A stretch of DNA of 64,000 bases from Mya arenaria (lineage: Eukaryota > Mollusca > Bivalvia > Myida > Myidae), in the NCBI RefSeq assembly GCF_026914265.1, contig NC_069135.1, positions 17,910,406 through 17,974,405 on the forward strand, given 5' to 3'. Shown here one piece after another: positions 49,601 through 61,539 of this stretch (positions within the stretch are counted from its first letter, which is position 1; every line of letters begins with the position of its first letter). Under the pieces are notes generated by a model. The model did not search any database and was not told the DNA's origin. It worked only from the letters and a program-made list of their open reading frames with translations. The translations under genes and the position numbers were made by a program.

Positions 49601-50867
49601 TATCGCTATGCGAGCATTAATTCGTCAAATGTTAAAAATGATGTGTCGAACTGCCGATGGTAAATTCCGAGATACAGTTATATAAGTATGCAGGCCTAGC
49701 GGCCTACAGCCTAATTATACGTTAGCCGCTGATTTCTTAATAACTGCCATGATATTTACACGTCTCCATAATTCAGTTTGATACTTTTTGTGCCCCCCTT
49801 TGACGGTTCACGTCACTAGTATCTTTGAAATCCATTGTGTTAGTTTGCTTATCATCATTTACACAAAACATAGAACAGAAATTATCTGGATAGATAAACG
49901 ATGTGTAAAGGACAATAGATGTGCTAAGACACGTGTGCACGTATCCTAGCACTTGATAGGATATTTTCATCGATGATATGAACTGTTTCTGTGTATGGAC
50001 TGGTTGATGTGAACAGTGAATATTTTAATTCAACTGACGTGCAAACTTTGCCGTCAATTTTTGACTATTTTGTCAGCTTGAAAAAAGCTAATTATTTCAA
50101 TTTGTCTTAATACCTTCCTTTTCTTCAAATTAATATAATCAAGCTTTCAATTAAACTATTTCCATAAAATAACAGTAAAACTGTAAAAGTGTAAGTATAA
50201 TTATTTAGTTAAACAAAATATTTAAATACAATTATATACACTACTCCCAATACAGTTCAACTTGTTTATTCAGACCATTGAATTCTTGCAAATTGGTGAA
50301 TATACTATCATGTGAATTATTTTAGATATATTAATTGCTCATTTTTTATAATGAATACAATTAAATTTCTAAAACATAATTCATTTTCCACATATATGCT
50401 TCTTGTTTTTATTATCATACCCTTGATGAACTGGAATGTATATACCCATAGCTTTTGTCACACTCAACTCATAACTAAAAGCATTGAACCTTAATTTTAA
50501 TTGTTATTTTTATAGCACCTTTGATTCGTATGCCCAAACAGCTGGTATATGATTATCTGGTCGTCTGTCCGTCCATCCGTCCCATCCCACGGTTTCCGAT
50601 CAATATCTGAATAACGTTAAGGTCCAGCGGTCTTAAAGCAACCGTGCACCTGATGATCAATTTGCAAGAAAAAAAGAAAATTGTCGAAAACTGATATAAA
50701 CTTGGTATTAATGTGTACAATGCATTGAAACTTACTAACTGAAATACCACATAGTTTACAATTTATTTCAGTTTAGCAGCTATTTCGTATGTTTCCATTA
50801 AAAAGATTACTGGGTATGTATACCTAGTAGAATTCATTCCTTATGAGTGATTGGCTAGTCGATGTTA
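46642..50867. other. long stretch without a supported gene
   Basis: Several open frames of 60-93 codons lack domains. One minus-strand frame (48059-48262) begins with a signal-anchor-like VYLLLLIGMLLFFGECQ, but its end overlaps a dispersed-repeat motif (GAGTTATTGCCCTTG). It is not called. Confidence 0.35.
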
Positions 50868-51075
50868 TCACGTGATATTACTCAGTTAGGTCTATTAGCT
50901 TAATTATGTCACGGGTTCGAACCCGGTCTCCGACACATATTTTTTTTTGCATTCCGGTACTTTTTTTTACAATTATGATATCAAAGCTTAACCCATTCTA
51001 TTAATTAATTGTCCTGAGATTCGTTACAGAAAAAAGCGTTTTTGTGCCAATCTGGTGTACAGTCCCTTTAAAATG
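50868..51075 (+). repeat. tRNA-derived SINE head with A and B boxes
   Basis: TACTCAGTTAGG (50878-50889) fits a pol III A box. GGTTCGAACCC (50914-50924) is a perfect B box inside a GGGTTCGAACCC stem. Their spacing is that of a tRNA. The acceptor arms do not pair, a T run follows near 50941, and a non-tRNA body ending around GTACAGTCCCTTT follows. It is therefore a SINE or tRNA pseudogene, not a functional tRNA. Confidence 0.6.
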
Positions 51076-51486
51076 TGTAGGCAGGTCGGTCATGATAAGC
51101 AGATAAACCATTTAAATTTTGATTCAAGTGGGTCAAAAATCAATTCGGCTGTGATCTTAAGCTAAAAATTGTTTTCCTTTCAATATATAAAGAATGTTGT
51201 GGTTCAGTATGGTTTTATAGGCTAGATGAGCATGACAACTGAACATGCTATTTCACCGATACCAATTACAGATAAAGACCATACAAGTCTTATTAAACCC
51301 CTTCCACTCAAATTGTTATCAATCAAACAATTACGAAATACTTTATTATTATTTCAAGTCGGGTCCTTTTCTTAGGTTTTGTATCTTATATTAAGTATTT
51401 TGCGTTAGATGGAAACATGACTATTATGACGGTGAATAATGTGTACATGTTCGTAAACACATTTTGAAAAGACAACCTATACCTGC

Positions 51487-51489
<3 letters not shown>

Positions 51490-51538
<49 letters not shown>
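51490..51538 (+). repeat. (TA)n microsatellite
   Basis: A pure TA tract of about 24 units immediately before a LINE-tail-like repeat. Confidence 0.95.
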
Positions 51539-51539
51539 G

Positions 51540-51668
51540 TATGCACTGTGTTGTGTTGTTTGTGAGTTTTGTTTTTGTGTTCTATGTCATTGGCGTTTAC
51601 CCAGTGCCATTAAACCGGGTTCTTGTTTAAACCTTTTGCTACTGAGCTTGTTTCTGTAGTTTTTCACA
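51540..51668 (+). repeat. solo LINE-tail-like repeat
   Basis: Carries TTGGCGTTTACCCAGTGCCA, TTAAACCGGGTT and the GCTACTGAGCTTGTTTCTGT end motif. It shares these with 9580-9700 (inverted) and, in part, with 8010-8165 behind the RT relic. It lies about 450 bp upstream of receptor copy 2. Confidence 0.65.
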
Positions 51669-52117
51669 TAAGAATTGATGTAAACAAAATGCTTTTTGAC
51701 ATAATATATACTCGACATCCTTCTTAGACCGATGGAGTAAAATCAACAAGTCAAATGTTGATGGTGGTTGCAGAGTCAATGGCAAGACTGGAGTTGACAA
51801 TGACCGGTCGGAAATAAGGCGTAAATTTCCAACAATGACAATTAATTTCCCCAGTTTCATGTTGTATTGTTCTCAATATTAAAATCTTTTTTTCCATTTT
51901 CAAGGACATCAGCACCGCTAGACACAAGTTTAAATATCGAACAGTTAAATTCAGTAGTTGGAATAGTTTATGTTTAAAACGTTTTATATAAAATACTGTC
52001 GAAGTCGTGTTCATAGGTGATAACTTCATAGAAAATGATGATTTCAAGGACATGACATTAAATAAAAAATAAATAAATATTGGTTCATAAAAACAACATT
52101 ACGAAACGTGTCAAGCG
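51669..52117. other. 5' flank of receptor copy 2
   Basis: AT-rich upstream region; a minus-strand open frame of 100 codons has no recognised domain. No definable core promoter. Confidence 0.35.
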
Positions 52118-54771
52118 ATGTTGATTTACGTGATATATTTTATTTTTATACCTTTAACTGTTACGAGCAGCACCCTCAATCAAAGTAACGTGGATGAAAA
52201 TGAGCTGTGTATCAGGGATCAAAATGGATTGTGCATTTCTTGCAAACATGGAAGAGGAAGTCCAGAAAGAAATTGTGAGTGTAGCGTTAATTGTAAAAAT
52301 GGTAACTGCACGTCTGGAGGGGATTGTCAATTTGGATGCGAAGACGGATTTTATGGAAGGCGGTGTGATAATTTGTGCGTAACCTCGGAGCCTAACAGTG
52401 AACAGTGTGCGTCGTTTAGTGCTGATGGCATTCTGAGAGAAACATATGGAAATTGTGAACGATGTAAGACAGGGATGTTTCCCGACCCCGAGAGAGCTTG
52501 GTGGTGTGCTGATTGTCCAAACTCGTGCATGGGCGGGGAATGTGACCCTGTAAACGGGTCATGTACACGTGGGTGCTTTAAAGGACATTGGTCAAGCGAT
52601 TGCAAAGAAACTTGTGAAGAAGGTTGTCATTCGTGTAGACAAACAGACGGAATTTGTGAAATAAAGGACTGTACGAAAATTGGATTTGTAGAAAAAAATT
52701 GTTTGACCAACTGTTCTCGGAATTGTAAAACAATAAACGGAACAAGTATGTGTATGGTCAAAGACGGTTCTTGTTTTGACCAATGCGAGAACTCGTTTTA
52801 TGGACCATATTGTAATATTTCGTGTCAATCTTCTTGTAACGGAAGTGACAGGACTTGTGATCGTCAAACTGGATACTGCCTGCATGGGTGTGACGACGGT
52901 TATTTTGGTCTAAATTGTACTCAAATGTGCAAAGAATGCTCGAACAACATTTGTGACCAAAAGACGGGAATGTGTATTGTTGGTAGGATTTTGCATAAAC
53001 ATCCATTCTTATTAAAACTACATCATGTTTTACACAAAATATTGTAAAGCTTTTCTTATTGCAAAAAAATGAATACATCATAAACGGGTACAACTTACGT
53101 ATCGATGGCTTCAAATCATGTTGTTTTTTTCATTATTTTGAAATAATGGTTTCATAATCATGAGTTAGGTATAAAGTAATATTTTTGATCACATTTTTAC
53201 AGTAAAAAACATCAGTCAAAGTGGCAATGGGCAATTAGAGGGTGTACAAGAAACTGCTGCTGGTGATGACAGATGGGACGTAAAGACTACTCTACTGTTA
53301 GCTGGCGTACCCATATCCTGTGTCGTATTCACAATGGGCATTGTGACGCTGTTGGTTTTCAAATGCATCAGGAAAAAAAGGAAAAAGTAGGAAATTGAAC
53401 TTTGTGTCCCATTTAAATAATTTCATATATGTATTGATTATAAATGTTTTATTTGTTATTGTCTTTTCATATTATAGCAATACGATTGTCTAATCTCCAT
53501 GTTCTTCTTTTACAAAATGTAGGGACTATTCTTCACTGTACAGAAGAAGACATTCTCCAGATGTGATTGCTATTGATGGAACAAGTAGTAACGAGTATGC
53601 AGAAATCAATGAAGGTTTTTTGTCTTATCTTGTAACTATGATCTTATCATCTTAACTACACAGACAAGCCAAGTAGCCAAAACCTACGTTTGACATAGTT
53701 TTAAGTTAGAAACGCATGAGTTTTTTTAAATAAACAATATGTAATACAAATATATATTTTTACTAAAATATAATGGAGAAATAGAAGAATCCAACGTGAG
53801 GTGGCAGCTCCAAAGAGGTCCCCAATGTATTGCTTTACATTACAATGGACATTCTATTATAATTATTTGATAACCAAAGAGATTTGGGCAAATAACTTTT
53901 ATTATGTAATCCTAAAATATCTTAGTAAGGAGCGCTAATAACCATTAGTCGCAAGAAATACTTGGTTTGTCAATTACGTATCAATACTAAAGCGTAAAAC
54001 TGAGTTTACCGAATAATCAGAGACACAGCTTTCTATGTTATATTAAAAGAATGCAATTCGCATAATATTGAACTCTCTATGGTCCATCATCTATATAGCG
54101 CATACACTAAATAAAGGAACTAGTTTACTAGAACCATTTTTACAAATACTAATTTAAATTCATTCTACTCAAAAATAAACAAGACATGCATCAGATAGTT
54201 CCATCAACCACAATGCTATTTTTTTGACGTTTGGGGTCCCCATCAGCTGAAATAGTATTGCATATCGTGTCGTTTTCTTTCCCTTTTATTTCGTTAAATG
54301 ACCTATTGTTCATATTTCAAGTGCTTGTTTGCAATAGTAGTTTCGGTTTAATTCGTGTACTCATTATTTCTCTTCACTAAAACCCCTCTTAATTGATACT
54401 TAGTTCAATGGGGACTCCAGACAACCCAAACACGCATAATTGTATAACTTTAGACAAAAACAATGTTGTATGTAATTACCAATTTTAATTTTTCAGATGA
54501 TATGTTTACATACACGTCTATAGTACGCAGGGAAACAACAAAGCCTGTGGACGTTACCCCGGTTTCAATATACATGACGGTCCCTCTTGATGAAGGCATT
54601 TCTCGCGATGTCACTTTTAACGATGGGATGACAACTGATCAAAGCTTGGACGAAGATGTTGTACCAGATGACTTAAATCGTTCCCCGATTCCAACTATAA
54701 CACCTTGTGTGAATGGCGAATATTTGACCGTTGTGCACGAATTGCCAATGCCAATGAAACATAAAATTTAA
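52118..54771 (+). CDS. EGF-repeat transmembrane receptor (MEGF10/CED-1-like), copy 2
   Basis: Four exons with GT-AG borders: 52118-52982, 53203-53386, 53523-53614 and 54497-54771, giving 471 residues. A signal peptide (about 1-19) precedes a cysteine-rich ectodomain of EGF/laminin-type repeats (CEDGFYGRRCDNLC, CFKGHWSSDCKETC, CENSFYGPYCNISC, CDDGYFGLNCTQMC) held in one exon. The stalk is longer than in copy 1 (GNGQLEGVQETAAGD inserted). The membrane helix is about 319-341, followed by RKKRKK. The tail contains Y375 (NEYAEI), Y386 (YTSI), Y406 (SIYMTV) and Y456 (GEYLTV). The SIYMTV context fits the ITIM consensus S/I/V/LxYxxI/V/L. By family it is an apoptotic-cell or particle-uptake receptor at the plasma membrane; this is inference. 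The exon 3 donor (G/GTTTTT) is weak but sits at the same place in copy 1. No disabling lesion seen. Confidence 0.87.
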
Positions 54772-55329
54772 AACTATCCTTTAAGTGTATGAGCTTGTCT
54801 GAAATCTAGTTGTGAAAGAGAAATGCTAACTTCCATGTTCAAGCCAACAGTTTGGGGTAAAATACAGAACGGTTGCTAGGGTGTACAAGATTTGCGAAAC
54901 ACTAACAAAGTGAACTATTCATTTTACTTATTTCTCTCAATGGTATTAAAATCACATTTACAATAACGAGTTCTCAATTGCTTGACAAGGGCCAGTTTAT
55001 CTGACAGTGATGGTTATTGGCTAACCAATATTTATTTCAAAATAGCATTTTAAGGAAACACAATTAAAACATAATCCATAAAAGTGGTTTTCCTGAGGTA
55101 ATAATTCATTGATAAATGAAAAGATGTATGTACAAAACACATTATATCGACATAATTGAGAAGCAATCTTGTGAGGTTATGCCATGCACCGCTTCTGTTA
55201 TATTTTTAAGCTGCTTGTAATGGTGCAGATGTTGTTAATATTTGTAGAGTATTATAATCGTTATACTTTTTAAAAAGTGAAAGGTTAATGACAAATGGAT
55301 AAGTAGTAGGTGGTAAAATGCTTTAAAAG
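54772..55329. other. 3' flank of receptor copy 2
   Basis: No canonical AATAAA close to the stop; no repeat or gene recognised. Confidence 0.35.
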
Positions 55330-55780
55330 TATGGAAGCAGCCAAAAAGAGTAAAACGGAAAAACAAAACAGAAGGACAGGGGAGGGCATGGATAGGTCAG
55401 GTCATTTGTAGAATCAAGTTTGTTCTTATTTATTTTAAGGAGATCAAAGGCTTCAAGTTTGGCGAATGTATCATTGAGTTGGTCAGGCATTTTTGTATCC
55501 AAACAGTTGAATTTGAAAGGTTTAAAAGCAGAGATTTATGGTCGATTAGGTGATGCACTTGCGCAAGACATCGGGGACAGGTAAAGAAGAAATAGTAAGT
55601 TTCCTTAATTTCACAACATTGGCATTTTGGGTGATTGATCATGCTTTAAAAGAATAAATATGTGAATTACGATTACTACAGTGCATCATCCGCAGCCCTG
55701 CATAGGTGACACTCAATATGCGTTCATCCTCATGGTAAAAATGAGGAAGTGATTGTTTTTTTATTAAGATTGTACTTGAA
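55330..55780 (-). pseudogene. non-LTR retrotransposon C-terminal relic
   Basis: The minus strand gives VTYAGLRMMHCSNRNSHIYS and then, after a frameshift, HPKCQCCEIKETYYFFFTCP and RCLAQVHHLIDH. Together these match the usual end of CR1-like RT proteins (an LR.HCS.N.H element, then a CxC...H.F..CP zinc-binding motif). A LTDQLNDTF-like segment follows in another frame. Stops and at least one frameshift make it inactive. The 5' part is absent. Confidence 0.65.
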
Positions 55781-57439
55781 GGAGGTCAAGGATGGAGAGG
55801 AGCGAAATGTTTTCGAGGTGCATTTCATAGGTTTCGATATTGAAGGAGGCAGAAATGAATTCGATTACAACTGAATTACCAAAAATATTTCGTTAATTAC
55901 CATTTCCGAAAATGACAAATGTTCTTTGAATGTTGGAAGTAAAACTTCGATTTTACTGGTTTATGTACATTTTATTAAAGTATTGAAATATACCTCCAGC
56001 CGTCAACTTTTTACACTTATAATGTAGATGGTAGTTTTATCGTGATATGATCAGAATTACTATTATCGTAACAGTTTTTCCATTCATAAGAATGACGTAG
56101 TTTCTGCTGAATATTTCATTCTAGATAAACCATCACAAATCCTGCTTTCACATGTATGTCATCAAAAAAGCAGTAAAATGCACTCGTCAGTGTATATGCT
56201 GTGGACCGAAGTTCTTGTAACACAAGTTAAAATACAACTAGTGTGTCATATTTTAACAGTAAACCTCAAAACAAATGAAGCTCTGAATGAGATGAAGTGG
56301 TCATTGTCAGCAAAAAAAATACATTCAATGTAAATGAATAAACATGAAATGTTTTAAAGTTGAAATAAACTGGTTGAAAATTAAAAAGGAAGACGAAGTA
56401 TAAACAGACATTTGAATAAAAAATAACCAAATTGTCCCATTAAATCAGAAATAACATTTTAACGTATATTCCAATCAAAGGTTTTTCCGAGAACCCACAA
56501 TACTGAACTGTTTCTATTTCGCCATTGGTATCATAAACATTGAAAAGCTATTATGAATACATCGCATCATTTCAATATAACTGATCTACCCACTAGTTCT
56601 TTGTAAGAATGCTTGTTTCATATATCTCATAATATATAAATGTATATTTGTTTTTATTATGATGTGTCTTTCCACAACAAGTTGCGATGTTTAATGATAA
56701 ACTTTCACCAAATGCATTTTCTTTAAACGAGGGATGATCCAAAATGACGTTAACTTTGATTTACCAAACACCTGAATTATACATCTACTTTTTAAAAGTT
56801 TTAAATAATATTTATCAGCGGAGGACAGCCTTTCATTATAACCCAATCATCTAAATTTCATTCAAAAATTAATCGCGCTTTATACAGCATTTTTGGATTC
56901 AAACTTACTTCTTTGGCATATTCCATCAACCCGTTTGTGTGGTAATATTTATCTTAAAGACACACCGAGGGATGTGACGGAGTCAATCCAAAGTGCGGTG
57001 TGTAGGCACGGACATACTTATAAATACATACATACTGTGAATGACATTGGATACAATTAAAGTAAACCTTTATGAAGATATTCATTGTTAAGTTCAAATA
57101 AACACTGACTGACAATGGCATTTGAAGCATTAATAGTAAACCATATACCGTTAATCTGGGGAAACATTATAATATTGGTGGAAATGTTGACTATTTTCTT
57201 GTTACGGGAAAAATCCGTTTTAAGGCAGTATTTCTCACCTTGTCGTAAAAATCAGTTTTGAACTGCGAAGTTCGTTTATTTTCTCTAAAACTAATGAAGA
57301 ACAGCATTCATCACGAGAGTTATGATAACACCTTCAAGGCTGCTTTTTTTCTAAATGCCGCTTTGTTGCAGTCAACCTTTAACTGTATGATATTATTCAA
57401 AGGGATCTTATCCTATACGATACTATATGCGCCACATTT
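55781..57439. other. non-coding sequence
   Basis: No supported feature recognised. Confidence 0.4.
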
Positions 57440-57665
57440 TTAACAGTTTACAATGCAACCTAGCATGCGGCTTAATTGCAAGTATAACTTAATACCACAT
57501 AACGCACTACATATTGTACGATTAGCTTGACAATGCGGTATAAAACAGTTACTACATATAATCTTCGTTAGTTGACATTTAGGACAAACGGCGCATTGCA
57601 TCAAGGTTCAGTAAACCGGATAGTGTAACAGTACTGTTATTGTTGTCATATAGATGTTGATAATG
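57440..57665 (+). repeat. direct duplicate block, copy 1 (pair with 59.53 kb)
   Basis: Aligns with 59525-59697. Shared landmarks in order are CAGTT(T/A)ACAATGCAA, ACATTTAGGACAAA, GCATTG followed by AGGTTCAGTAA, and TGTCATATAGATG. It has no coding frame. Confidence 0.65.
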
Positions 57666-58339
57666 ATATATAAACACCATGTTACCATGCTCCGTCAAAT
57701 ATATGATGTTTATCAGTCGTCTGAAAGATGTTTTTATTTTGCTATCTTTAAATACGCACAGCTGTATATATTATCTACGGTGTCATTGTTTATTTACTGA
57801 CGAAAAATGTTGTGCTATTTTATTTGTGCTTATAATCTTTTACAGTAGTTATTTATGAATCAGGACAAGTACCTACGTTTTTAAATAGTGTACTGGTTGG
57901 AGACCCCTTTTCGCCGGAAAACGTAGGTTTTTGCCATCCCACTATTGTAAAAAGAAAGCTATTTAACTGAAACCTAACAAAGTGACAGGTAAGCTCTTTG
58001 TGAAAAAACGGTGTTATTCTCATTCACTTCCGATTAAACTTCCGAAAAAAATAAATTACGTGCAAATAACCTCTAAAAAGACGCACAGTGTGAATTTGAA
58101 TATTTGTCAATGAATGCGTTGCCCTTCGTGTTGATGGAGTCATTACAGAAAAGCAGCCAATTTTTGAAATTTAAAGCACTTACAGATCAGGTGCATCACC
58201 TAATTAGTTATTGAATATTGATGAACTTCTTGAATTATGTCTGGTATTTCTTATTGAAGAACGTTTTATCTAAACTTAATATTATGGCATGATAACTATT
58301 TTGATTATTTTCAAAATGTATATACTATATATTAACATA
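57666..58339. other. non-coding sequence
   Basis: Nothing recognised. Confidence 0.4.
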
Positions 58340-58870
58340 TTCCCAAAAGTGCCGCTTGTTTTAAAGCGGGCTTGTTTAACTGGCACAATCCGTTGTTTAA
58401 ATATGAACTATTTATACAAGCAATACTATCCTCAAACGCAATAACAATATCACGATTATCTTTTAAACCACGTATAGTAAATTCTAGGCCTTCGGATGGT
58501 ATTGAATATAATAGGGTTATCTGGCATACCTCTATGAATTATGCATTTATTGTACCATGCGCATCGCATTTTCCTTTTGATTAATAAGAATGAGTCGTTT
58601 ATCCGTTTGTGGAGGAATATATCCCGAGATATCTAACTGATAAACAACAATATATACATTCATAATCATAGATACGTTCATAAATACGTATGGGACATCA
58701 CTAACGGGCAGGGACCCAATCGGGTAGGTTTAGCAAAATGGGCGCTTTTCGCTTTTATCTTTTAATAGCGTTCCCGCAAAGCGATACGTTTTTCTAAATA
58801 TTCCCCCTTAAACGATGTCAAAATACTGGTGCCGGAAACAGTATGAGCCGTCAATGACGTCGTGGAGAAG
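58340..58870 (+). repeat. long inverted repeat, left arm
   Basis: Matches the reverse complement of 61540-62000 in order: AACTGGCA, TTTAAATATGAA, TATCCTCAAACGCAAT, GAATTATGCAT, GAGTCGTTTATCCGTTTG, GGAGGAATATATCCC, CTGATAAACAAC, CAGGGACC and TACTGGTGCCGGAAAC/TACCGGTGCATGAAAC. The arms diverge by many substitutions and small indels. About 2.7 kb lies between them. Confidence 0.75.
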
Positions 58871-59524
58871 AACTTTTTAAGATATATTTATCTTTCGTTC
58901 TAATCCTTTTCTAGATTGTAAATGTGTTTTCTGTTTGTCTTTATAATATGTGTGTATACGCTGATGAATAAAATATGTTTAAACTAAACTAATGACGTCA
59001 ATATCGTGACTAAATAAATTGTTTCCTTGTTATGGATTTTGATATACAATGAATTTATTTATTTTCTGTTATTGATTCTTGTTGTATGTTTAAGGGAATA
59101 CATATCACATAACAACTCATATAACAGGCCCCAATATCAAAAACATACTTGACCCATTTTTCAATTTCAATCTCAACTGATGAATATGTTGATAAAATGT
59201 GTTTGTGGTTTTCTTGAACGGTTGATAGGATGTGGAAAATCCAAACTTTTTCCATGATTTTTCAATCAATTAAGAGACAGAATTTGACAGTCATGTTTGA
59301 GTTAAAGACCTTGCTAAATATGTGTAAATTATAACTATCTTAAACTGTTCTAAGCTGTTGCTAAGTTTATAGGTTTTGTATGAGTTTTTAAACATATAGC
59401 ACAGGAGTAATGATTTCAACTTCAACAAATGCCGCTGTGTTGAAGAGGGAGCCTAAAATTGAAATAAAATCTAAATGGAAACTAATTCCATATGGTACCA
59501 TATTGACCACATTTTTTTAAGACT
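58871..59524. other. spacer sequence between inverted arms
   Basis: No gene recognised. Confidence 0.35.
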
Positions 59525-59697
59525 TACCAGTTAACAATGCAATATAGCGTGCGATTAAATTGCAACGATAATTTCATACAACATATCACATATTTACAAT
59601 CCTTCTTAATTAACATTTAGGACAAATGCGCAATGCATTGAGGTTCAGTAACCCGAGTAGTATAACAGTATTATGATTGCTTGTCATATAGATGATG
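59525..59697 (+). repeat. direct duplicate block, copy 2 (pair with 57.44 kb)
   Basis: Second copy of the block at 57440-57665, same orientation, clearly diverged. It lies inside the spacer of the inverted arms while copy 1 lies outside it. Confidence 0.65.
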
Positions 59698-61097
59698 TGA
59701 ATGTTCTATTTAAAAAAAGTGCCTTTATTGAAACCTGACCTTCTTCTATATACCAATGTGCCGGTTTATTAAATATAAATACACCAATGCATTGAGGCAA
59801 CAAATATGGCCAGAGCTGAACGTTTTAAATTCTGACAGACGTCAAATATCGCGGACAGTACCTTAAAGTAACGACGGGGCCTTTTAAAGCAATACCGCCC
59901 GATAACAACGACCGCATAGGTAATACAAAACGGAATTGGGCACCGGACTTTATTTAGCGTTTGGGGTCCATGAGCTAGTGATAAGATACTTAACTGTCAA
60001 TCTAGGGATTGCATGTTCGGTCTTCTGCCTAATCACTGATAAAAGTAACCGTATTCACCCAAAAACACATACCGTGCGTGATCAATGAAAGACGTATTTT
60101 AATGTACGATGATGGGAAACTTGAGCGCCTAATTGTGCACCACAAAAAAGTACGGGCTTACTAAAGGAACACAGATATAGGTACAATATAAGCGATGACG
60201 AGGCACATGACACCGCTAGAGGAGTAAACGACATCACGGCACAAACAACAACTTTTCACTTAGAAATAAGTCATAGTATTTTGATAACATGATTGCTGCC
60301 TATGTATTTTTGTCAATATTGAAAGGCATCACAGTTCACTGTTTAACGTTTTATTCTCAAAATGGATATTTTCGCTCAACAATACACGTTATGTTTTGTA
60401 TATTTGAAATTTCATCAACAACTCGGAAGTCGATATGTATATATGTAAATACAGATACACGGACGCCGTATATCGCATGGACATTTGCCATGTACGTTTT
60501 TTGCTCATGTGCTTGTATATATGGTAAAAATCATCTTTTCGTTCAAATTGTTTTCAATAACTTTTTCATTAACTCGCTTTTTCCAAGCTTGCCAGATACT
60601 GCCGAGTTGATACGATATGTTTTCTGATCACTGACAGAACATTTATTTATCTGTCTGCAATATGGCGTAGTTATTAAGCAGCTTTTTTCGAAAAAAACAT
60701 AAATGGCAGTGTGAGAACTTCAAACAAAATTATCGATAATCGCAATGTGCAGCAGATGTTTTAACTGACAAGCGTGATTTAGTGGACAACGATGACGCAG
60801 AAACTGATATCGACGAACGTTTCAGAGCATTTAAAGAATTTGGCCATGCATTACTATGATATAGACTTTAAACATGAAATGACCACGCCAGAGAACAAAA
60901 CGCTTAAAGTCGATTAACAGATTGTTCACGCATGCAGTTTTGATAACACTGTTATAAATGGCCTAATCACCAGGCTTATGTCTCTTATCTAGTTGCTTCG
61001 CAACTATTCAAATGTATGAAACGTTGGTACATGGGCCATTTTATTTAATGAAGAGTGTAAATTTATTAGTTTGCAATATAGAAAACAATAAGAAAAG
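59698..61097. other. spacer sequence with one unassigned open frame
   Basis: An ATG-initiated frame of 112 codons (60289-60627) is hydrophobic and cysteine-bearing but matches no transposase or family I know. Its codon use is AT-driven. It is not called as a gene. Confidence 0.3.
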
Positions 61098-61170
61098 TGT
61101 ACCTGGACTCGAACCCAAAACTACCGCAACACAAGACCGGTGCTCTACCCAATTGAGGTAACCGGTCGGC
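61098..61170 (-). repeat. tRNA-like sequence (threonine-type anticodon), probably SINE-derived
   Basis: The minus strand has an A-box-like TACCTCAATTGGGTAGAGC, an anticodon-arm segment CCGGTCTTGTGTTGCGG with TGT in the loop, and a B box GGTTCGAGTCC at tRNA spacing. The expected acceptor stem does not pair and CCA context is absent. It is most likely a tRNA pseudogene or SINE head; a real tRNA cannot be fully excluded without structure scoring. Confidence 0.55.
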
Positions 61171-61348
61171 TGTTTATTACCGACACATTCTTAACTCCTT
61201 ACACATGAAGCAGTAAAGTTGGAACAAAAGGCATCGAAACACATTTGATTCTCTACATCTTATTACTCATTTAGATAATCTATCAACAAAATCTATGAAA
61301 ACGTGTGCACAATTCACAAACGATAAGAAATCATGATCATACATTTTA

Positions 61349-61387
61349 CCACATACGATAATATTTACTTTATAGTATCGTATGTGG
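61349..61387. repeat. perfect 12-bp inverted repeat
   Basis: CCACATACGATA (61349-61360) pairs exactly with TATCGTATGTGG (61376-61387) across 15 bases. Confidence 0.8.
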
Positions 61388-61539
61388 CAAATTGAGTTGA
61401 AATTGAAATTGACAAATGAGGAGGTATGTTTGTGACATTTGGGACTGCTATGTATACAACAGGGATCGAATACAGAAAGATTTTGTTTTGTACCAAAACA
61501 AAATCCCTTACAACGTAACAATTGATGAAGTTGCGATTC

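Noticed and set aside
55370..55420. Similarity of GGACAGGGGAGG...GTCATTTGTAGAATC to USP exon 4
   Set aside because: The segment lies at the end of the minus-strand LINE relic and is better explained as its tail. The match to exon 4 is short and gapped.
60289..60627. 112-codon hydrophobic ORF between the inverted arms
   Set aside because: No transposase motif or other domain. Kept only as context for the inverted arms.
61098..61170. Functional tRNA-Thr gene
   Set aside because: A and B boxes are present but the acceptor stem does not pair, so a SINE or pseudogene reading is preferred.
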